Below are positions 44,927 through 53,816 of a stretch of 64,000 nucleotides of DNA, in pieces. The position numbers and the translations under genes were made by a program. Every line of letters begins with the position of its first letter. Position 1 is the stretch's first letter. The notes beneath the pieces were generated by a model. It had not been told where the DNA came from. It saw nothing but the letters and a program-made list of their open reading frames with translations, and did no database searches. Origin of the DNA: Rahnella bonaserana (GTDB lineage Bacteria; Pseudomonadota; Gammaproteobacteria; Enterobacterales; Enterobacteriaceae); assembly GCF_019049675.1 (NCBI RefSeq), contig NZ_JAFMOW010000067.1, forward strand, positions 248,001 to 312,000, given 5' to 3'.

Positions 44927-44950
44927 ACCTGACGCCTGAGGAAAATTTTT

Positions 44951-45682
44951 ATGACTTACTGTGTGGCCATGCGCTTGTCCTCAGGCCTGGTGTTTGTTTC
45001 AGACTCACGCACCAATGCCGGAGTGGACCATATTTCCACCTTCCGTAAACTGCATGTTTTTCATCAAAGCGATGAACGCGTGCTGGTGATCCAGAGCGCC
45101 GGAAATCTGGCGACCACACAAAGCATTATCAGCCTGCTGCATCGCCGCTGCTCAGACGATGAGCGGGAAAACCTGCTGAACGTGAAGTCGCTGTACGATG
45201 CCGCCAGCCTGCTGGGGGAAACGGTACGGGAAGTAATTGCACGGGACAGCGGCGCGAATCAGGGCGGCAACACGGATTTCAGCTGCAACCTGTTGCTCGG
45301 CGGCCAGATAAAAGGGGAAGGCCTGCGGCTGTTCCACATTTATCCGCAGGGAAATTTCATCGAAGCCACACACGACACGCCGTATTTCCAGATCGGTGAA
45401 AGTAAGTACGGCAAACCGATTATTGATCGCGTGCTGAGTTACGACACCGCGCTGGATCAGGCGATGCAATGTGCGCTGATTTCGATGGATTCGACGCTGC
45501 GCAGTAATCTTTCCGTCGGCCTGCCGCTGGATGTGATGACCTATCCGACCGACAGCTTCAGCGCCGCGCAACAGCACCGCATCACCGAAACGCACCCGTA
45601 TTTCGACATGATCCGTAAAGGCTGGGGCGAAGGCCTGCTGAGTATTTTTGGTCAGTTACCGCCGCTGAAACTGGAAGAATAA
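44951..45682 (+). CDS. Anbu, proteasome-like N-terminal-threonine protease
   Basis: A 243-aa Ntn-hydrolase of the Anbu (ancestral beta subunit / bacterial proteasome homologue) family. After loss of the initiator Met, Thr becomes residue 1 (TYCVAMRLSSG), with Asp17 in VSDSRTNAG and Lys32 in FRKLHVF completing the proteasome-type active site. Structures of homologues show open helical or ring assemblies without a sealed chamber; substrates are unknown. It is last in the ATP-grasp/alpha-E/transglutaminase operon, as in many proteobacteria, implying a shared peptide-based pathway. Confidence 0.93.
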   Translation: MTYCVAMRLSSGLVFVSDSRTNAGVDHISTFRKLHVFHQSDERVLVIQSAGNLATTQSIISLLHRRCSDDERENLLNVKSLYDAASLLGETVREVIARDSGANQGGNTDFSCNLLLGGQIKGEGLRLFHIYPQGNFIEATHDTPYFQIGESKYGKPIIDRVLSYDTALDQAMQCALISMDSTLRSNLSVGLPLDVMTYPTDSFSAAQQHRITETHPYFDMIRKGWGEGLLSIFGQLPPLKLEE

Positions 45683-45698
45683 ATAATCCGCTTCATCA

Positions 45699-45762
45699 GG
45701 TCTGGGGAAAATGGACAACCTCAGACCACGCCCGTATTATCACTATCCCGTCCTTAATACGG
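45699..45762. promoter_or_regulatory. Inverted repeats between the Anbu operon and ycjW
   Basis: A 9-bp stem, GGTCTGGGG (45699-45707) with CCTCAGACC (45719-45727), lies just after the Anbu gene without a T-tract. CCGTATTA (45732-45739) and TAATACGG (45755-45762) form a perfect inverted repeat 21 bp upstream of ycjW. The first may end the Anbu mRNA; the second may be a control site for ycjW. Confidence 0.4.
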
Positions 45763-45782
45763 ATATTTGAGGTGAAAATATC

Positions 45783-46814
45783 GTGGCAGTGACTATTTAT
45801 GATATTGCCCGTCTGGCAAAAGTATCCAAGTCTACCGTTTCCAGAGTTATCACCAACCAAACTAATATTTCGCCTGACGCCCGTGAACGAGTGCTGGACG
45901 CTATCCGCACATTGAATTATCAGCCCAGCAAACTGGCACGTGCGCTGACGTCTGACGGTTTTGATGCGATTTTAGTGATCTCTACCCGCCCGACCAAAAC
46001 AACCTCCGGTAATCCCTTCTTCTCTGAAATACTGCAATCAATTGCCGTTCGTGCTGAAGAAGAAGGCTTTGACGTTATTTTGCAAACGTCTAAAAATAGC
46101 GAAGAAGATTTACAGAAGTGTGTCGCCAAAATAACCGAGAAAATGGTGAAAGGCGTCATTATGCTCAGCTCACCCGCCGACGAACATATTCTGGAGCAGC
46201 TCGATAATTATCAGGTTCCCGTAGTAGTCATCGGGAATATCGAGGGAACTTATCAGCATGTTTTCTCCGTCGACACCGATAATTTTCAGGACAGTTACCG
46301 GCTGACGGAACATCTGATTTCTCTCGGGCATCGTGATATTGCCTGCCTTCACGCGCCACTGGATTACCATGTTTCCATTGATCGCCTTGCCGGTTATAAA
46401 CGCGCCATGCAGGATGCCGGCCTGCCTTTGCAATCCGGTCTGATGATTGACGGAGGCTATACCGCCGAAAGCGCCTGTCTGGCCGCGACGGCCTTGCTCA
46501 AAAGCCCCCTTGCACCGACCGCGGTTTTCGCTACCGATGCGGTGAAAGTCATGAGTATTTACCGCGCCGCGCATGAACAGAAGAAATCCATACCCGACGA
46601 GCTTTCCGTCACCGGTTACAGCAGTGATAATATTTCGCCGATACTGTCTCCCGAACTGACAGGCATTGAAATTCCGATCCGCGAATTAGGCTGGCTGGGT
46701 TGCGGAGTATTGTTCGATAAAATTTTTGACCGCCCGTGCGCGCATTCCCGCACGCTGGTGCCCACCCAGTTAGTGATAAATCGCTCGGCCAGAAGCCTGT
46801 CTTCAGCAAAATAA
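45783..46814 (+). CDS. ycjW: YcjW, LacI-family regulator of the ycj locus
   Basis: A 343-aa LacI/GalR repressor. The N-terminal helix-turn-helix ([20 protein letters not shown]) and hinge ([12 protein letters not shown]) are followed by a periplasmic-binding-protein-like effector domain ([20 protein letters not shown]). It starts with GTG after GAGGTGA. It is convergent with ompG at the end of the ycj locus, as in E. coli. A palindrome overlapping the likely ycjM start is its probable operator. The inducer is presumably a glucoside or its phosphate. Confidence 0.92.
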   Translation: MAVTIYDIARLAKVSKSTVSRVITNQTNISPDARERVLDAIRTLNYQPSKLARALTSDGFDAILVISTRPTKTTSGNPFFSEILQSIAVRAEEEGFDVILQTSKNSEEDLQKCVAKITEKMVKGVIMLSSPADEHILEQLDNYQVPVVVIGNIEGTYQHVFSVDTDNFQDSYRLTEHLISLGHRDIACLHAPLDYHVSIDRLAGYKRAMQDAGLPLQSGLMIDGGYTAESACLAATALLKSPLAPTAVFATDAVKVMSIYRAAHEQKKSIPDELSVTGYSSDNISPILSPELTGIEIPIRELGWLGCGVLFDKIFDRPCAHSRTLVPTQLVINRSARSLSSAK

Positions 46815-46847
46815 AAAATCCAACAGGAAGAACCGCTTCCTGTTGGA
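46813..46847 (-). terminator. Terminator of ompG / ycj operon
   Basis: 11-bp perfect stem CCAACAGGAAG / CTTCCTGTTGG (46820-46846) with an AACCG loop. On the minus strand it is followed by TTTTTTATTTT. It ends the long minus-strand transcript next to the convergent ycjW. Confidence 0.93.
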
Positions 46848-46859
46848 GTAATCACTGCA

Positions 46860-47870
46860 TCAGAAGGAATAGGTTACGCCGACACCGGTATAGTGGAACT
46901 TAGTCTTCGCATTGGCGCTGGCATCGGTATTATCGTGCAGCTGCAATTCGTAGGCATATTCCAGCGATATGGCAAAGCCGTTGGGTAACGGCTGATTAAT
47001 TAACAGCCCGAAACGGGTATCAGTTTCTCCTTCGCGCTCGCCCCGGTCATCATTGTAATAATACGTATCCAGCGTGCGACGAACATACGGCGTCAGCACC
47101 GTTTTTCCACTGGCGAAGAGATCCACACTCAGCGGCAAATAGACGCGCGCTTCCTGTTTGGAAAACTCTCCGCGCTGACTGTCACCGGTATTCCATCCGC
47201 GATCTAAATAATAATTCACCTGCACCGCGATATCATCGGTGAAGCTGTATTTCAAACCAGTTTCACCTTCAAATTCTTTGTTCAGATAACCGTTATTATC
47301 CATATTATTGTAATAATTATATAACGCCATCCAGCCGTTAAATTTTAATGCCGGACTCAATGACACCGACCAGTCGGGCTGAATGGTATAACGCTGGGTA
47401 TGATAAGATTTATCATCTTTCTTTTTGTCATCATTATATTGCCACTGATAGTTTCTGAACCCCAGCATCAGTCCCAGAGCATAATCTGCGTTGTCGACGA
47501 ACTGATAATGCGCATCGAACTCGATCTGATTAAACCAGTCGCTGCGGGTATCTTCGGAATAATCGACGTTATGATCTTCCTGATAAAACGCGCCGTACAG
47601 ATTCCATTTCCCTTTGCTGAAGTTGATAAAGACCGTGGGTTCATAAGCGCCATCCTTATCGCCCTGACCTTCTGTGTTCTCCGTTTCCTGCATCGCGCCG
47701 ATCTGAATCTTCCAGGGTTCAGAAGGCAGTGCTGCATTACCGATGGGAACCGGTGTCAGCATTTCAGGTGTATTATGATCTTCATTTTTATTAATACTTT
47801 CGCTCTCTGCAGAAAATGCAGACGAGCAAAATGCGCCACAAATTAATGCGGCTGCTACTTTTATTTTCAT
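46860..47870 (-). CDS. ompG: OmpG-type monomeric porin
   Basis: Outer-membrane beta-barrel porin for larger saccharides; 336 aa. It has a signal peptide (MKIKVAAALICGAFCSSAFS) and ends in a C-terminal Phe (GVGVTYSF), needed for barrel assembly. The barrel matches E. coli OmpG: WKIQIGAMQETENTEGQGD, FRNYQWQYND, YYLDRGWNTGDSQRGEFS and KFHYTGVGVTYSF. It is about 35 residues longer than E. coli OmpG (301 aa), mostly an acidic, Pro-containing linker after the signal peptide. It sits 3' of ycjV, as in E. coli. Confidence 0.93.
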   Translation of the reverse strand: MKIKVAAALICGAFCSSAFSAESESINKNEDHNTPEMLTPVPIGNAALPSEPWKIQIGAMQETENTEGQGDKDGAYEPTVFINFSKGKWNLYGAFYQEDHNVDYSEDTRSDWFNQIEFDAHYQFVDNADYALGLMLGFRNYQWQYNDDKKKDDKSYHTQRYTIQPDWSVSLSPALKFNGWMALYNYYNNMDNNGYLNKEFEGETGLKYSFTDDIAVQVNYYLDRGWNTGDSQRGEFSKQEARVYLPLSVDLFASGKTVLTPYVRRTLDTYYYNDDRGEREGETDTRFGLLINQPLPNGFAISLEYAYELQLHDNTDASANAKTKFHYTGVGVTYSF

Positions 47871-47924
47871 TATAATAATTCCTTTTACAGTAGGGACAGA
47901 TATTAAGACAACGGGTAACCTCTT

Positions 47925-49013
47925 TTAAAAATCGGAAATAACGCTTTCAGAATCGCAATCAAAGAAATGACATTTAGCCATATCGAAGCGCAGGGATAAT
48001 AATTGTCCGGCCTGATAGTCGCTATTCGCATTTGAGCGGCAGACAAATTCATGGCCGCCAATCGAGCAATACAACATGAATTCCGCGCCGGTCAGTTCAG
48101 CCACCGTAATTCTTGCCTCAAAATGGGCATTCTGAGGATCCGCTCCGGCGATGTCTTCCGGACGGATCCCCAGTACCAGTGGCTTACGCTGATAGCCTTG
48201 CGCATTGAGTATCGCCAGTTGCTCCTGCGGCACCGGAATGCGCAGACTTTCAGTGACAAAACAGTCACCGTCCAGTGCCCCGCGAATGAAGTTCATCGCC
48301 GGTGACCCAATAAAACCAGCAACGAACATATTTTGCGGATGGTTGTAGACCTCTTTTGGCGCGCCGACCTGCTGGATAACACCGTCTTTCATCACCACAA
48401 TTCGTGTTGCCATGGTCATGGCTTCGGTCTGATCGTGGGTGACATAAATCATCGTGGTATTAAGTTTATGATGCAGTTTGCTGATTTCAGCACGCATCTG
48501 CACCCGCAGCTTGGCATCGAGATTCGACAGCGGCTCATCCATCAGAAAGACTTTGGCATCACGCACAATTGCACGCCCGAGCGCGACCCGCTGACGCTGT
48601 CCGCCGGATAGCGCCCCCGGACGTCGCGCCAGATACTCCTTCAGCCCGAGGATCTGTGCTGCATATTCCACCCGCTGACTGATCTCTTCCGGCGCAATCT
48701 TTCTCAGTTTCAGTCCAAACGCCATGTTGTCGTACACGGACATATGCGGATACAGCGCATAGTTCTGAAACACCATCGCGATCTCGCGATCTTTTGGCGC
48801 GACGTCATTCATGCGCACGCCGTCGATCAGCAATTCACCCGATGAGATTTCCTCCAGTCCTGCAATCATGCGCAGCGTGGTGGATTTACCACAGCCGGAC
48901 GGGCCGACAAACACGATGAATTCCTTATCTGCGATTTCCAGATTGAAATCCTTCACCACGTGAACCTGCTTGTCGTAAATTTTCTGAATATGTTGCAGTG
49001 AAATCTGAGCCAT
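47925..49013 (-). CDS. ycjV: YcjV, sugar ABC transporter ATPase (intact)
   Basis: A 362-aa ATPase of the UgpC/MalK/MsmK type that powers the YcjNOP importer. Walker A GPSGCGKST, ABC signature LSGGQRQRVALGRAI, Walker B VFLMDEPLSNLD and a C-terminal TOBE domain (GIRPEDIAG) are all present. In E. coli K-12 ycjV is a pseudogene; here it is full length, so the transporter is self-sufficient. It begins with AQISLQHIQKIYDKQ. Confidence 0.95.
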   Translation of the reverse strand: MAQISLQHIQKIYDKQVHVVKDFNLEIADKEFIVFVGPSGCGKSTTLRMIAGLEEISSGELLIDGVRMNDVAPKDREIAMVFQNYALYPHMSVYDNMAFGLKLRKIAPEEISQRVEYAAQILGLKEYLARRPGALSGGQRQRVALGRAIVRDAKVFLMDEPLSNLDAKLRVQMRAEISKLHHKLNTTMIYVTHDQTEAMTMATRIVVMKDGVIQQVGAPKEVYNHPQNMFVAGFIGSPAMNFIRGALDGDCFVTESLRIPVPQEQLAILNAQGYQRKPLVLGIRPEDIAGADPQNAHFEARITVAELTGAEFMLYCSIGGHEFVCRSNANSDYQAGQLLSLRFDMAKCHFFDCDSESVISDF

Positions 49014-49022
49014 AATTTTTCC

Positions 49023-49709
49023 TTAAATATCAGCCTGATGGCGAAACCATTGTTGCCTGATGACGGCCCACGTCAGCCCGCCGGTAGAATCCAGACGGTA
49101 ATCGGCCCCTTCCAGCGTGGCGCCAATGCCGATGGAAAAAATCCCTCCGGCACGTAATGCATCAATCCCCGCCTGGGCATCTTCGATCCCCACGGCCTGT
49201 TGTGGCGCGATGTTGAGCGCCTCACAGACGTTGAGGAAAATTTCAGGATGCGGTTTGGAATTCGCAATCCGGCGGGTATCCGCGACATAATCGAAAGCCC
49301 CTTCCAGACCTAACGCCCTGAGCACCTGCGGGGCATTTTGTGAAACGGACGCCAGGCCGGTGAGCACGCCCTGTTCACGCAATGTGAGCAGCAATTCACG
49401 GATCCCCGGCAAAATGTCCGCCGTCGTCAGGCCGGTGAGTAATCCGACATAATCTGCATTTTTCTCCGCTGCCATTGCGTCAATGTCTGCCTGTGTAAAA
49501 GTTCCGGTTTGTCCGCCAGCAGCGAGAATTTTCAACAACGATGCCTGACGACTGACTCCTTTGAGTTGCTCATTAAACGCCGTGTCGATTGAGATGCCGA
49601 TACGCTGCGCCAGCCGTTGCCAGGCGATAAAATGCAGGTGCGCGGTATCGACTACCACGCCATCAAGGTCAAAGATCACGGCTCGCGGCAGGGGTTCAGT
49701 TTTCATCAT
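49023..49709 (-). CDS. ycjU: YcjU, beta-phosphoglucomutase
   Basis: A 228-aa HAD-superfamily enzyme that converts beta-glucose-1-phosphate, the product of kojibiose phosphorylase, into glucose-6-phosphate. The HAD nucleophile and acid are in AVIFDLDGVVVDTAHLHF (DLD); motif III is near SKPHPEIF, and VGIEDAQAGIDA holds the metal-binding Glu/Asp. Starts at either of two adjacent ATGs. Its 5' end overlaps ycjT by 14 bp, indicating translational coupling. Confidence 0.94.
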   Translation of the reverse strand: MMKTEPLPRAVIFDLDGVVVDTAHLHFIAWQRLAQRIGISIDTAFNEQLKGVSRQASLLKILAAGGQTGTFTQADIDAMAAEKNADYVGLLTGLTTADILPGIRELLLTLREQGVLTGLASVSQNAPQVLRALGLEGAFDYVADTRRIANSKPHPEIFLNVCEALNIAPQQAVGIEDAQAGIDALRAGGIFSIGIGATLEGADYRLDSTGGLTWAVIRQQWFRHQADI

Positions 49710-51942
49710 GAGATCCTTTCAGAACGAGGCTTTCCGTAAATGTGTGAGAGAGGCCGTTGATCCAGACCTTCAGCGGCTGAGCATCCGTTTTGCTGAGGGT
49801 AAATTGCTGTCGTTCGAGAGACACTGTCAGGCGCGTTCCACGCCAGCAAAGGGGAAACTGTAACCGCGTCCAGCCCTGCGGCAGCGATGGCCGGAAATGC
49901 AGTTCGCCTGACTGATAATCCAGCCCGGCAAAACCCATTACCGCACCCGTCCAGATAGCGGCTGTGGCTGCCGCATGAATACCGTCGTCTGAAGAGTGAG
50001 GTTCTTCACCCAGATCGATGCGGCACGCCTCGCGGTAAAACTGCAATGCCTGTGCGACCTGCCCGCTCCGGGCAGCGACAACCGCGTGCACCGATTTACT
50101 CAGCGAAGAGTCATGGATCGTACGTGCTTCATAAAAATTCAGACTGGCGGCATGACATTGCGGCGTGAATTGCGCGGGCAGCAAATGCATCAGCATGACC
50201 ACATCGGCCTGTTTCAGCACCTGCATCGCGTTGATTTCGGCACGGGAATAATCCAGTAAAATGGCCTGGGTGCCCTGCTGCGATTTATAGGTTGTCAGAT
50301 CACACTGCGGTTTGCTGAGGAAGGAATCATCCTGCGCGATCACGCCCTGTTCATCTGGCTGCGGTAAATACAGTTGCGTCAGAAAGTCAGCGGCCTGCCC
50401 AAAGAAGGCCTCATCCTGATGATCGAATTCGCGCAGATAGACACAGGCGGCCTTCACGTTGTACTGCGCCATATAATTGGTAAACGCATTATTATCAACA
50501 TGTTCGGTGTATTCATCCGGCCCGATAACGTTGAGAATTTCCAGCCGGTTACCACGCCGTTCAGCCCGGCTCATCCAGAAACGCGCCGTTTCCTTCAGCA
50601 ACGCCAGCCCCATTTCTTGCATAAACTCACGGTCAAGCGTGGCCTGAAAATAGCCCACCGTGGCGTAGGCGATATCCGCCACCAGATGATGCTCCGCCAG
50701 TGCCGACGCAACCCGTTGCCGCTGGCCGGTGCGGATATTGATTGCGGCGAATTCAGGCGTTTCCTCTTCACCACTGAATGCGCTTTCCCATGGGAACAGC
50801 GCGCCCTGATAACCGTTGCGCCGGGCTTTTTCCTGCGCCTGCACCAGGTTCAGATAACGATACTCCAGCAGTTTCCGTGCCTGTTCCGGCGCATTCAGCA
50901 GCGCAAAAGGCAGGATAAATATTTCGGTATCCCAGAACACATGCCCTTTGTAGCCTTCGCCGGTCAACCCTTTCGCCGCCACGCTGGCGCGTGCGTCATG
51001 CGCCGGGATCATCAGTTTCAGGTGATAAAGCGCAAAATCCAGCGCACATTGATCTTGTGGATCATCTGACTCAACACAGACCCGCGACGTCTGCCAGTAG
51101 TGCTGCCAGTGGCGGGTATTTTCCATCAGCAGGTGTCCGTAACCTTGCTGCGCGTGTGCCAGCAGGGCCTCCAGACAGCGTGCTGCGAAGGTGTTTTCTG
51201 GCAGGAAATCCGCGTCGAGAGAGGTGGCAATCCAGCTGAATTTCTCCAGCGTTACCGCTTCACCGGCAGTTAAAGGCAGGCTGATATGTTGCAGTAACTG
51301 GCGATTTTTCGCCGAAAAACTGCTGCTGGCGCGGGCGGGAAACAGGCACTGGCTGGTGATGATCGCCTTTTGCTGTCCATCAGTTGTCCCGTACTCGCCC
51401 TGTAAAACGTTTTGATCGAAAACCCGCACCGAACATTCATTCAGATGCTGCCGGCCGCTGTTGGTGAGCGTGGCATCAATGCCGGTGCTCATGCTCAGAT
51501 GCGCATCCGCATCCAGCGCGGTAACGGTCAGACGGCTGGCCACCAGCGCCAGCCTGGAGAGCGACACAAAACGGCGGGTTTCGATTCTGAACCGCTGACC
51601 GCCAGCTGACTGCCAGACCAGTTCGCGGTAAAGCTCGCCGTTCATGGTGCGCAACTCGCGCTTACAGGACTCGAGCGTACCGGAAAGCAGCGATAAGCTT
51701 TCGCCGTTCAGCTCAATGCGCATGCCAGTAATGTCCGGCAGATTTACCAGCTCGGTGACTTCGGTCGCATTGGCTCGGTGATAAAAACCCGCAACAAACA
51801 TGCCCCGTTGCTGATCGGTATAGGCTTCTTCATGACAGCCACGGATGCCGATCCGCCCGTTACCGCAGGCGTGCAGGCTGGCGTATTTATTCAGGCGATG
51901 CGGTGAGAACGGGGCTTCGTGCAGTATCTGAGGCTGAATCAT
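49696..51942 (-). CDS. ycjT: YcjT, kojibiose phosphorylase (GH65)
   Basis: A 748-aa GH65 inverting phosphorylase. E. coli YcjT cleaves kojibiose (alpha-1,2-linked glucose disaccharide) with phosphate to beta-glucose-1-phosphate and glucose. The catalytic Glu lies in NVIGPDEYTEHVDNNAFTN, the aromatic/Trp sugar site is in GALFPWESAFSGEE, and phosphate-binding residues are in HDSSLSKSVHAVVAA. There is an N-terminal beta-sandwich and a C-terminal beta domain. It starts within the end of ycjS (ATGA overlap) and feeds YcjU. Confidence 0.93.
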   Translation of the reverse strand: MIQPQILHEAPFSPHRLNKYASLHACGNGRIGIRGCHEEAYTDQQRGMFVAGFYHRANATEVTELVNLPDITGMRIELNGESLSLLSGTLESCKRELRTMNGELYRELVWQSAGGQRFRIETRRFVSLSRLALVASRLTVTALDADAHLSMSTGIDATLTNSGRQHLNECSVRVFDQNVLQGEYGTTDGQQKAIITSQCLFPARASSSFSAKNRQLLQHISLPLTAGEAVTLEKFSWIATSLDADFLPENTFAARCLEALLAHAQQGYGHLLMENTRHWQHYWQTSRVCVESDDPQDQCALDFALYHLKLMIPAHDARASVAAKGLTGEGYKGHVFWDTEIFILPFALLNAPEQARKLLEYRYLNLVQAQEKARRNGYQGALFPWESAFSGEEETPEFAAINIRTGQRQRVASALAEHHLVADIAYATVGYFQATLDREFMQEMGLALLKETARFWMSRAERRGNRLEILNVIGPDEYTEHVDNNAFTNYMAQYNVKAACVYLREFDHQDEAFFGQAADFLTQLYLPQPDEQGVIAQDDSFLSKPQCDLTTYKSQQGTQAILLDYSRAEINAMQVLKQADVVMLMHLLPAQFTPQCHAASLNFYEARTIHDSSLSKSVHAVVAARSGQVAQALQFYREACRIDLGEEPHSSDDGIHAAATAAIWTGAVMGFAGLDYQSGELHFRPSLPQGWTRLQFPLCWRGTRLTVSLERQQFTLSKTDAQPLKVWINGLSHTFTESLVLKGSHDEN

Positions 51943-52997
51943 AGATACACGCTCTCCCCTGACTCTGCCGACTTATAGACAGCCGCCACCAGTTGCTGGA
52001 TCCGGTATCCCTGTTCCGCATCCGCCAGACTCACCGTTTCCCCGCGAACCGCCGCCACAAATGCCTGAACGCTGCGCAGATGGCGCTGATCGTCGGCAAC
52101 GTCACGGTGGAATAATCTCACCAGTTCACCTTTTTCATCGGTATACACCTGCGCCGGAAACAACGTCGCCCCGGCTTTATCACCGCAAAATTCAACGTTC
52201 ATCACCGACTGCGGCTGAATGTTCAGCGCAAACGACGTTTCCAGACGCAGCAATCCGCCGTTGCAGAACTCAATGGCAGCAAATACCGAGTCCTCCACAC
52301 TGTATTTCTGCGGATCCCAGCTTCCGAACTGGCCTTCACTTCTGCGGTTACCGATTTTCTGAAACATCTGCGCCGTCACTTTGCGCACCGCCGGAAAACC
52401 GAGCACGTACATCGCGGCATCCAGCATATGGATGCCGATGTCGATCAGCGGGCCGCCGCCGGACTGCGTTTTATCTGTAAAATTTCCCCAGCCGGGCACG
52501 CCGCAGCGGCGCAATGCCCGCGCGGTAGTGACATAAACATCGCCCAGTTCACCCGCTGCCACTTTCTGACGCAAAATGTGCGCATCTTCGGCGAAACGAT
52601 GATGAAAATCATAGGCCAGCAGCCTTCCGGCTTGTTTCGCTGTCTGCCACATTTCCAGCGCCTGCGCGGCAGTCATGGCAGGCGGTTTTTCGCAGAAAAC
52701 ATGGCAGCCATGCTGCAATGCGGTGATCACCTGCTGATGATGGAAAAGGTTGGGCGTACAGATGCTGACGATGTCGGGCCGTTCAGCCTCCAGCATTTCT
52801 TCCAGCGAGGTGCAGGCACGGGCGATACCGTTGCGCCCGGCAAATGCCTCCGCTCGCGCCTGATCGCAATCCACCACCGCCACCAGTTCAACGCCGGGAA
52901 TTGGACGGTAGCAGGCCGCATGGACCTTTTCCGCCACCTGACCGGCGCCGACCAGCGCCACTTTCAGTTTGCCTGCCGGTTTCGTTATAAATTCCAT
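51939..52997 (-). CDS. ycjS: YcjS, D-glucoside 3-dehydrogenase
   Basis: A 352-aa GFO/IDH/MocA-family oxidoreductase. E. coli YcjS oxidises C3 of D-glucosides with NAD to 3-keto-glucosides. The Rossmann motif VALVGAGQVAEKVHAACY opens the protein and the catalytic lysine is in CEKPPAM. DIGIHMLDAAMYVLG supplies the conserved catalytic His region. It acts before YcjR and YcjQ in the guloside-glucoside interconversion. Confidence 0.92.
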   Translation of the reverse strand: MEFITKPAGKLKVALVGAGQVAEKVHAACYRPIPGVELVAVVDCDQARAEAFAGRNGIARACTSLEEMLEAERPDIVSICTPNLFHHQQVITALQHGCHVFCEKPPAMTAAQALEMWQTAKQAGRLLAYDFHHRFAEDAHILRQKVAAGELGDVYVTTARALRRCGVPGWGNFTDKTQSGGGPLIDIGIHMLDAAMYVLGFPAVRKVTAQMFQKIGNRRSEGQFGSWDPQKYSVEDSVFAAIEFCNGGLLRLETSFALNIQPQSVMNVEFCGDKAGATLFPAQVYTDEKGELVRLFHRDVADDQRHLRSVQAFVAAVRGETVSLADAEQGYRIQQLVAAVYKSAESGESVYL

Positions 52998-53012
52998 TTT
53001 ACGGTCTGTCCG

Positions 53013-53804
53013 TCAGAGTAAAGTGCGAAGATAAGTCAGTGAATCCTGATAAGCCTGCGCCGGATTGTCTGCCCGTACGCGGCATTCGTAGACGATATAA
53101 CCGTCGTAGCCATCGTCTTTCAGTTGCTGAAATACGCGACCAAAATCAATACTGCCGCTGCCCGGCTGGTAACGATGATTGTCAGCAATATGTACGTGAC
53201 CAAGCAGATCGCGTTGCTGATGGAACGCGGCGCTGAGGCAATCTTCCTCAATGCTCATATGATAAAAATCACCGATGATTTTGACGTGCTCTAACTGGCC
53301 TTCATCGATATAACGACGTGCCTCTGCCAGCGTGTTGATCATGTGATCCTGATAGCGGTTCAGCGGCTCCAGATAGACAGTGGTGCCGGTGCGTCTGGCG
53401 ACATTTTCCAGCTCCCGCAGCGATGCACTGACGGCGAGACGGTCGCCCGCCTGACTGCGCGGTGAGGTCATCGGCGGCAGACGGTAGGTAAACATTCCCC
53501 AGGCGGCGGGCACGATAATCCCTTTACCGCCGACCTGCGAAAGGGCTTCCAGAATCGCAGTGATTTGCTGCAATCCGTTCAGACGACGCTCCTCAATGAA
53601 ATCACCGATCCAGCCATCATAGCCGCCGCAAGCCGTGATCACCGGCAGGCCAGTTTGAGCAATAGCGGCCTTCACTTCGTCGAGATGATTTACCAGCAAT
53701 TTGCCGTCGATTTCAAAGCCGTCAAAACCCATTGCCTTGATAAATTTGAATTTCTCCAGAATATTTTCCGGGAAGAATGCCTGATTTTGTGTACCGATTT
53801 TCAT
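53013..53804 (-). CDS. ycjR: YcjR, 3-keto-glucoside C4-epimerase
   Basis: A 263-aa TIM-barrel protein of the AP-endonuclease-2/xylose-isomerase-like family. E. coli YcjR epimerises C4 of 3-keto sugars, linking glucosides and gulosides. Putative metal ligands are Glu in VYLEPLNRY, Asp in IIGDFYHM, His in HVHIADNHRYQPG and Glu in YIVYECRV. It lies between ycjQ and ycjS, as in E. coli. Confidence 0.92.
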   Translation of the reverse strand: MKIGTQNQAFFPENILEKFKFIKAMGFDGFEIDGKLLVNHLDEVKAAIAQTGLPVITACGGYDGWIGDFIEERRLNGLQQITAILEALSQVGGKGIIVPAAWGMFTYRLPPMTSPRSQAGDRLAVSASLRELENVARRTGTTVYLEPLNRYQDHMINTLAEARRYIDEGQLEHVKIIGDFYHMSIEEDCLSAAFHQQRDLLGHVHIADNHRYQPGSGSIDFGRVFQQLKDDGYDGYIVYECRVRADNPAQAYQDSLTYLRTLL

Positions 53805-53816
53805 GTCTAAGTCCTT

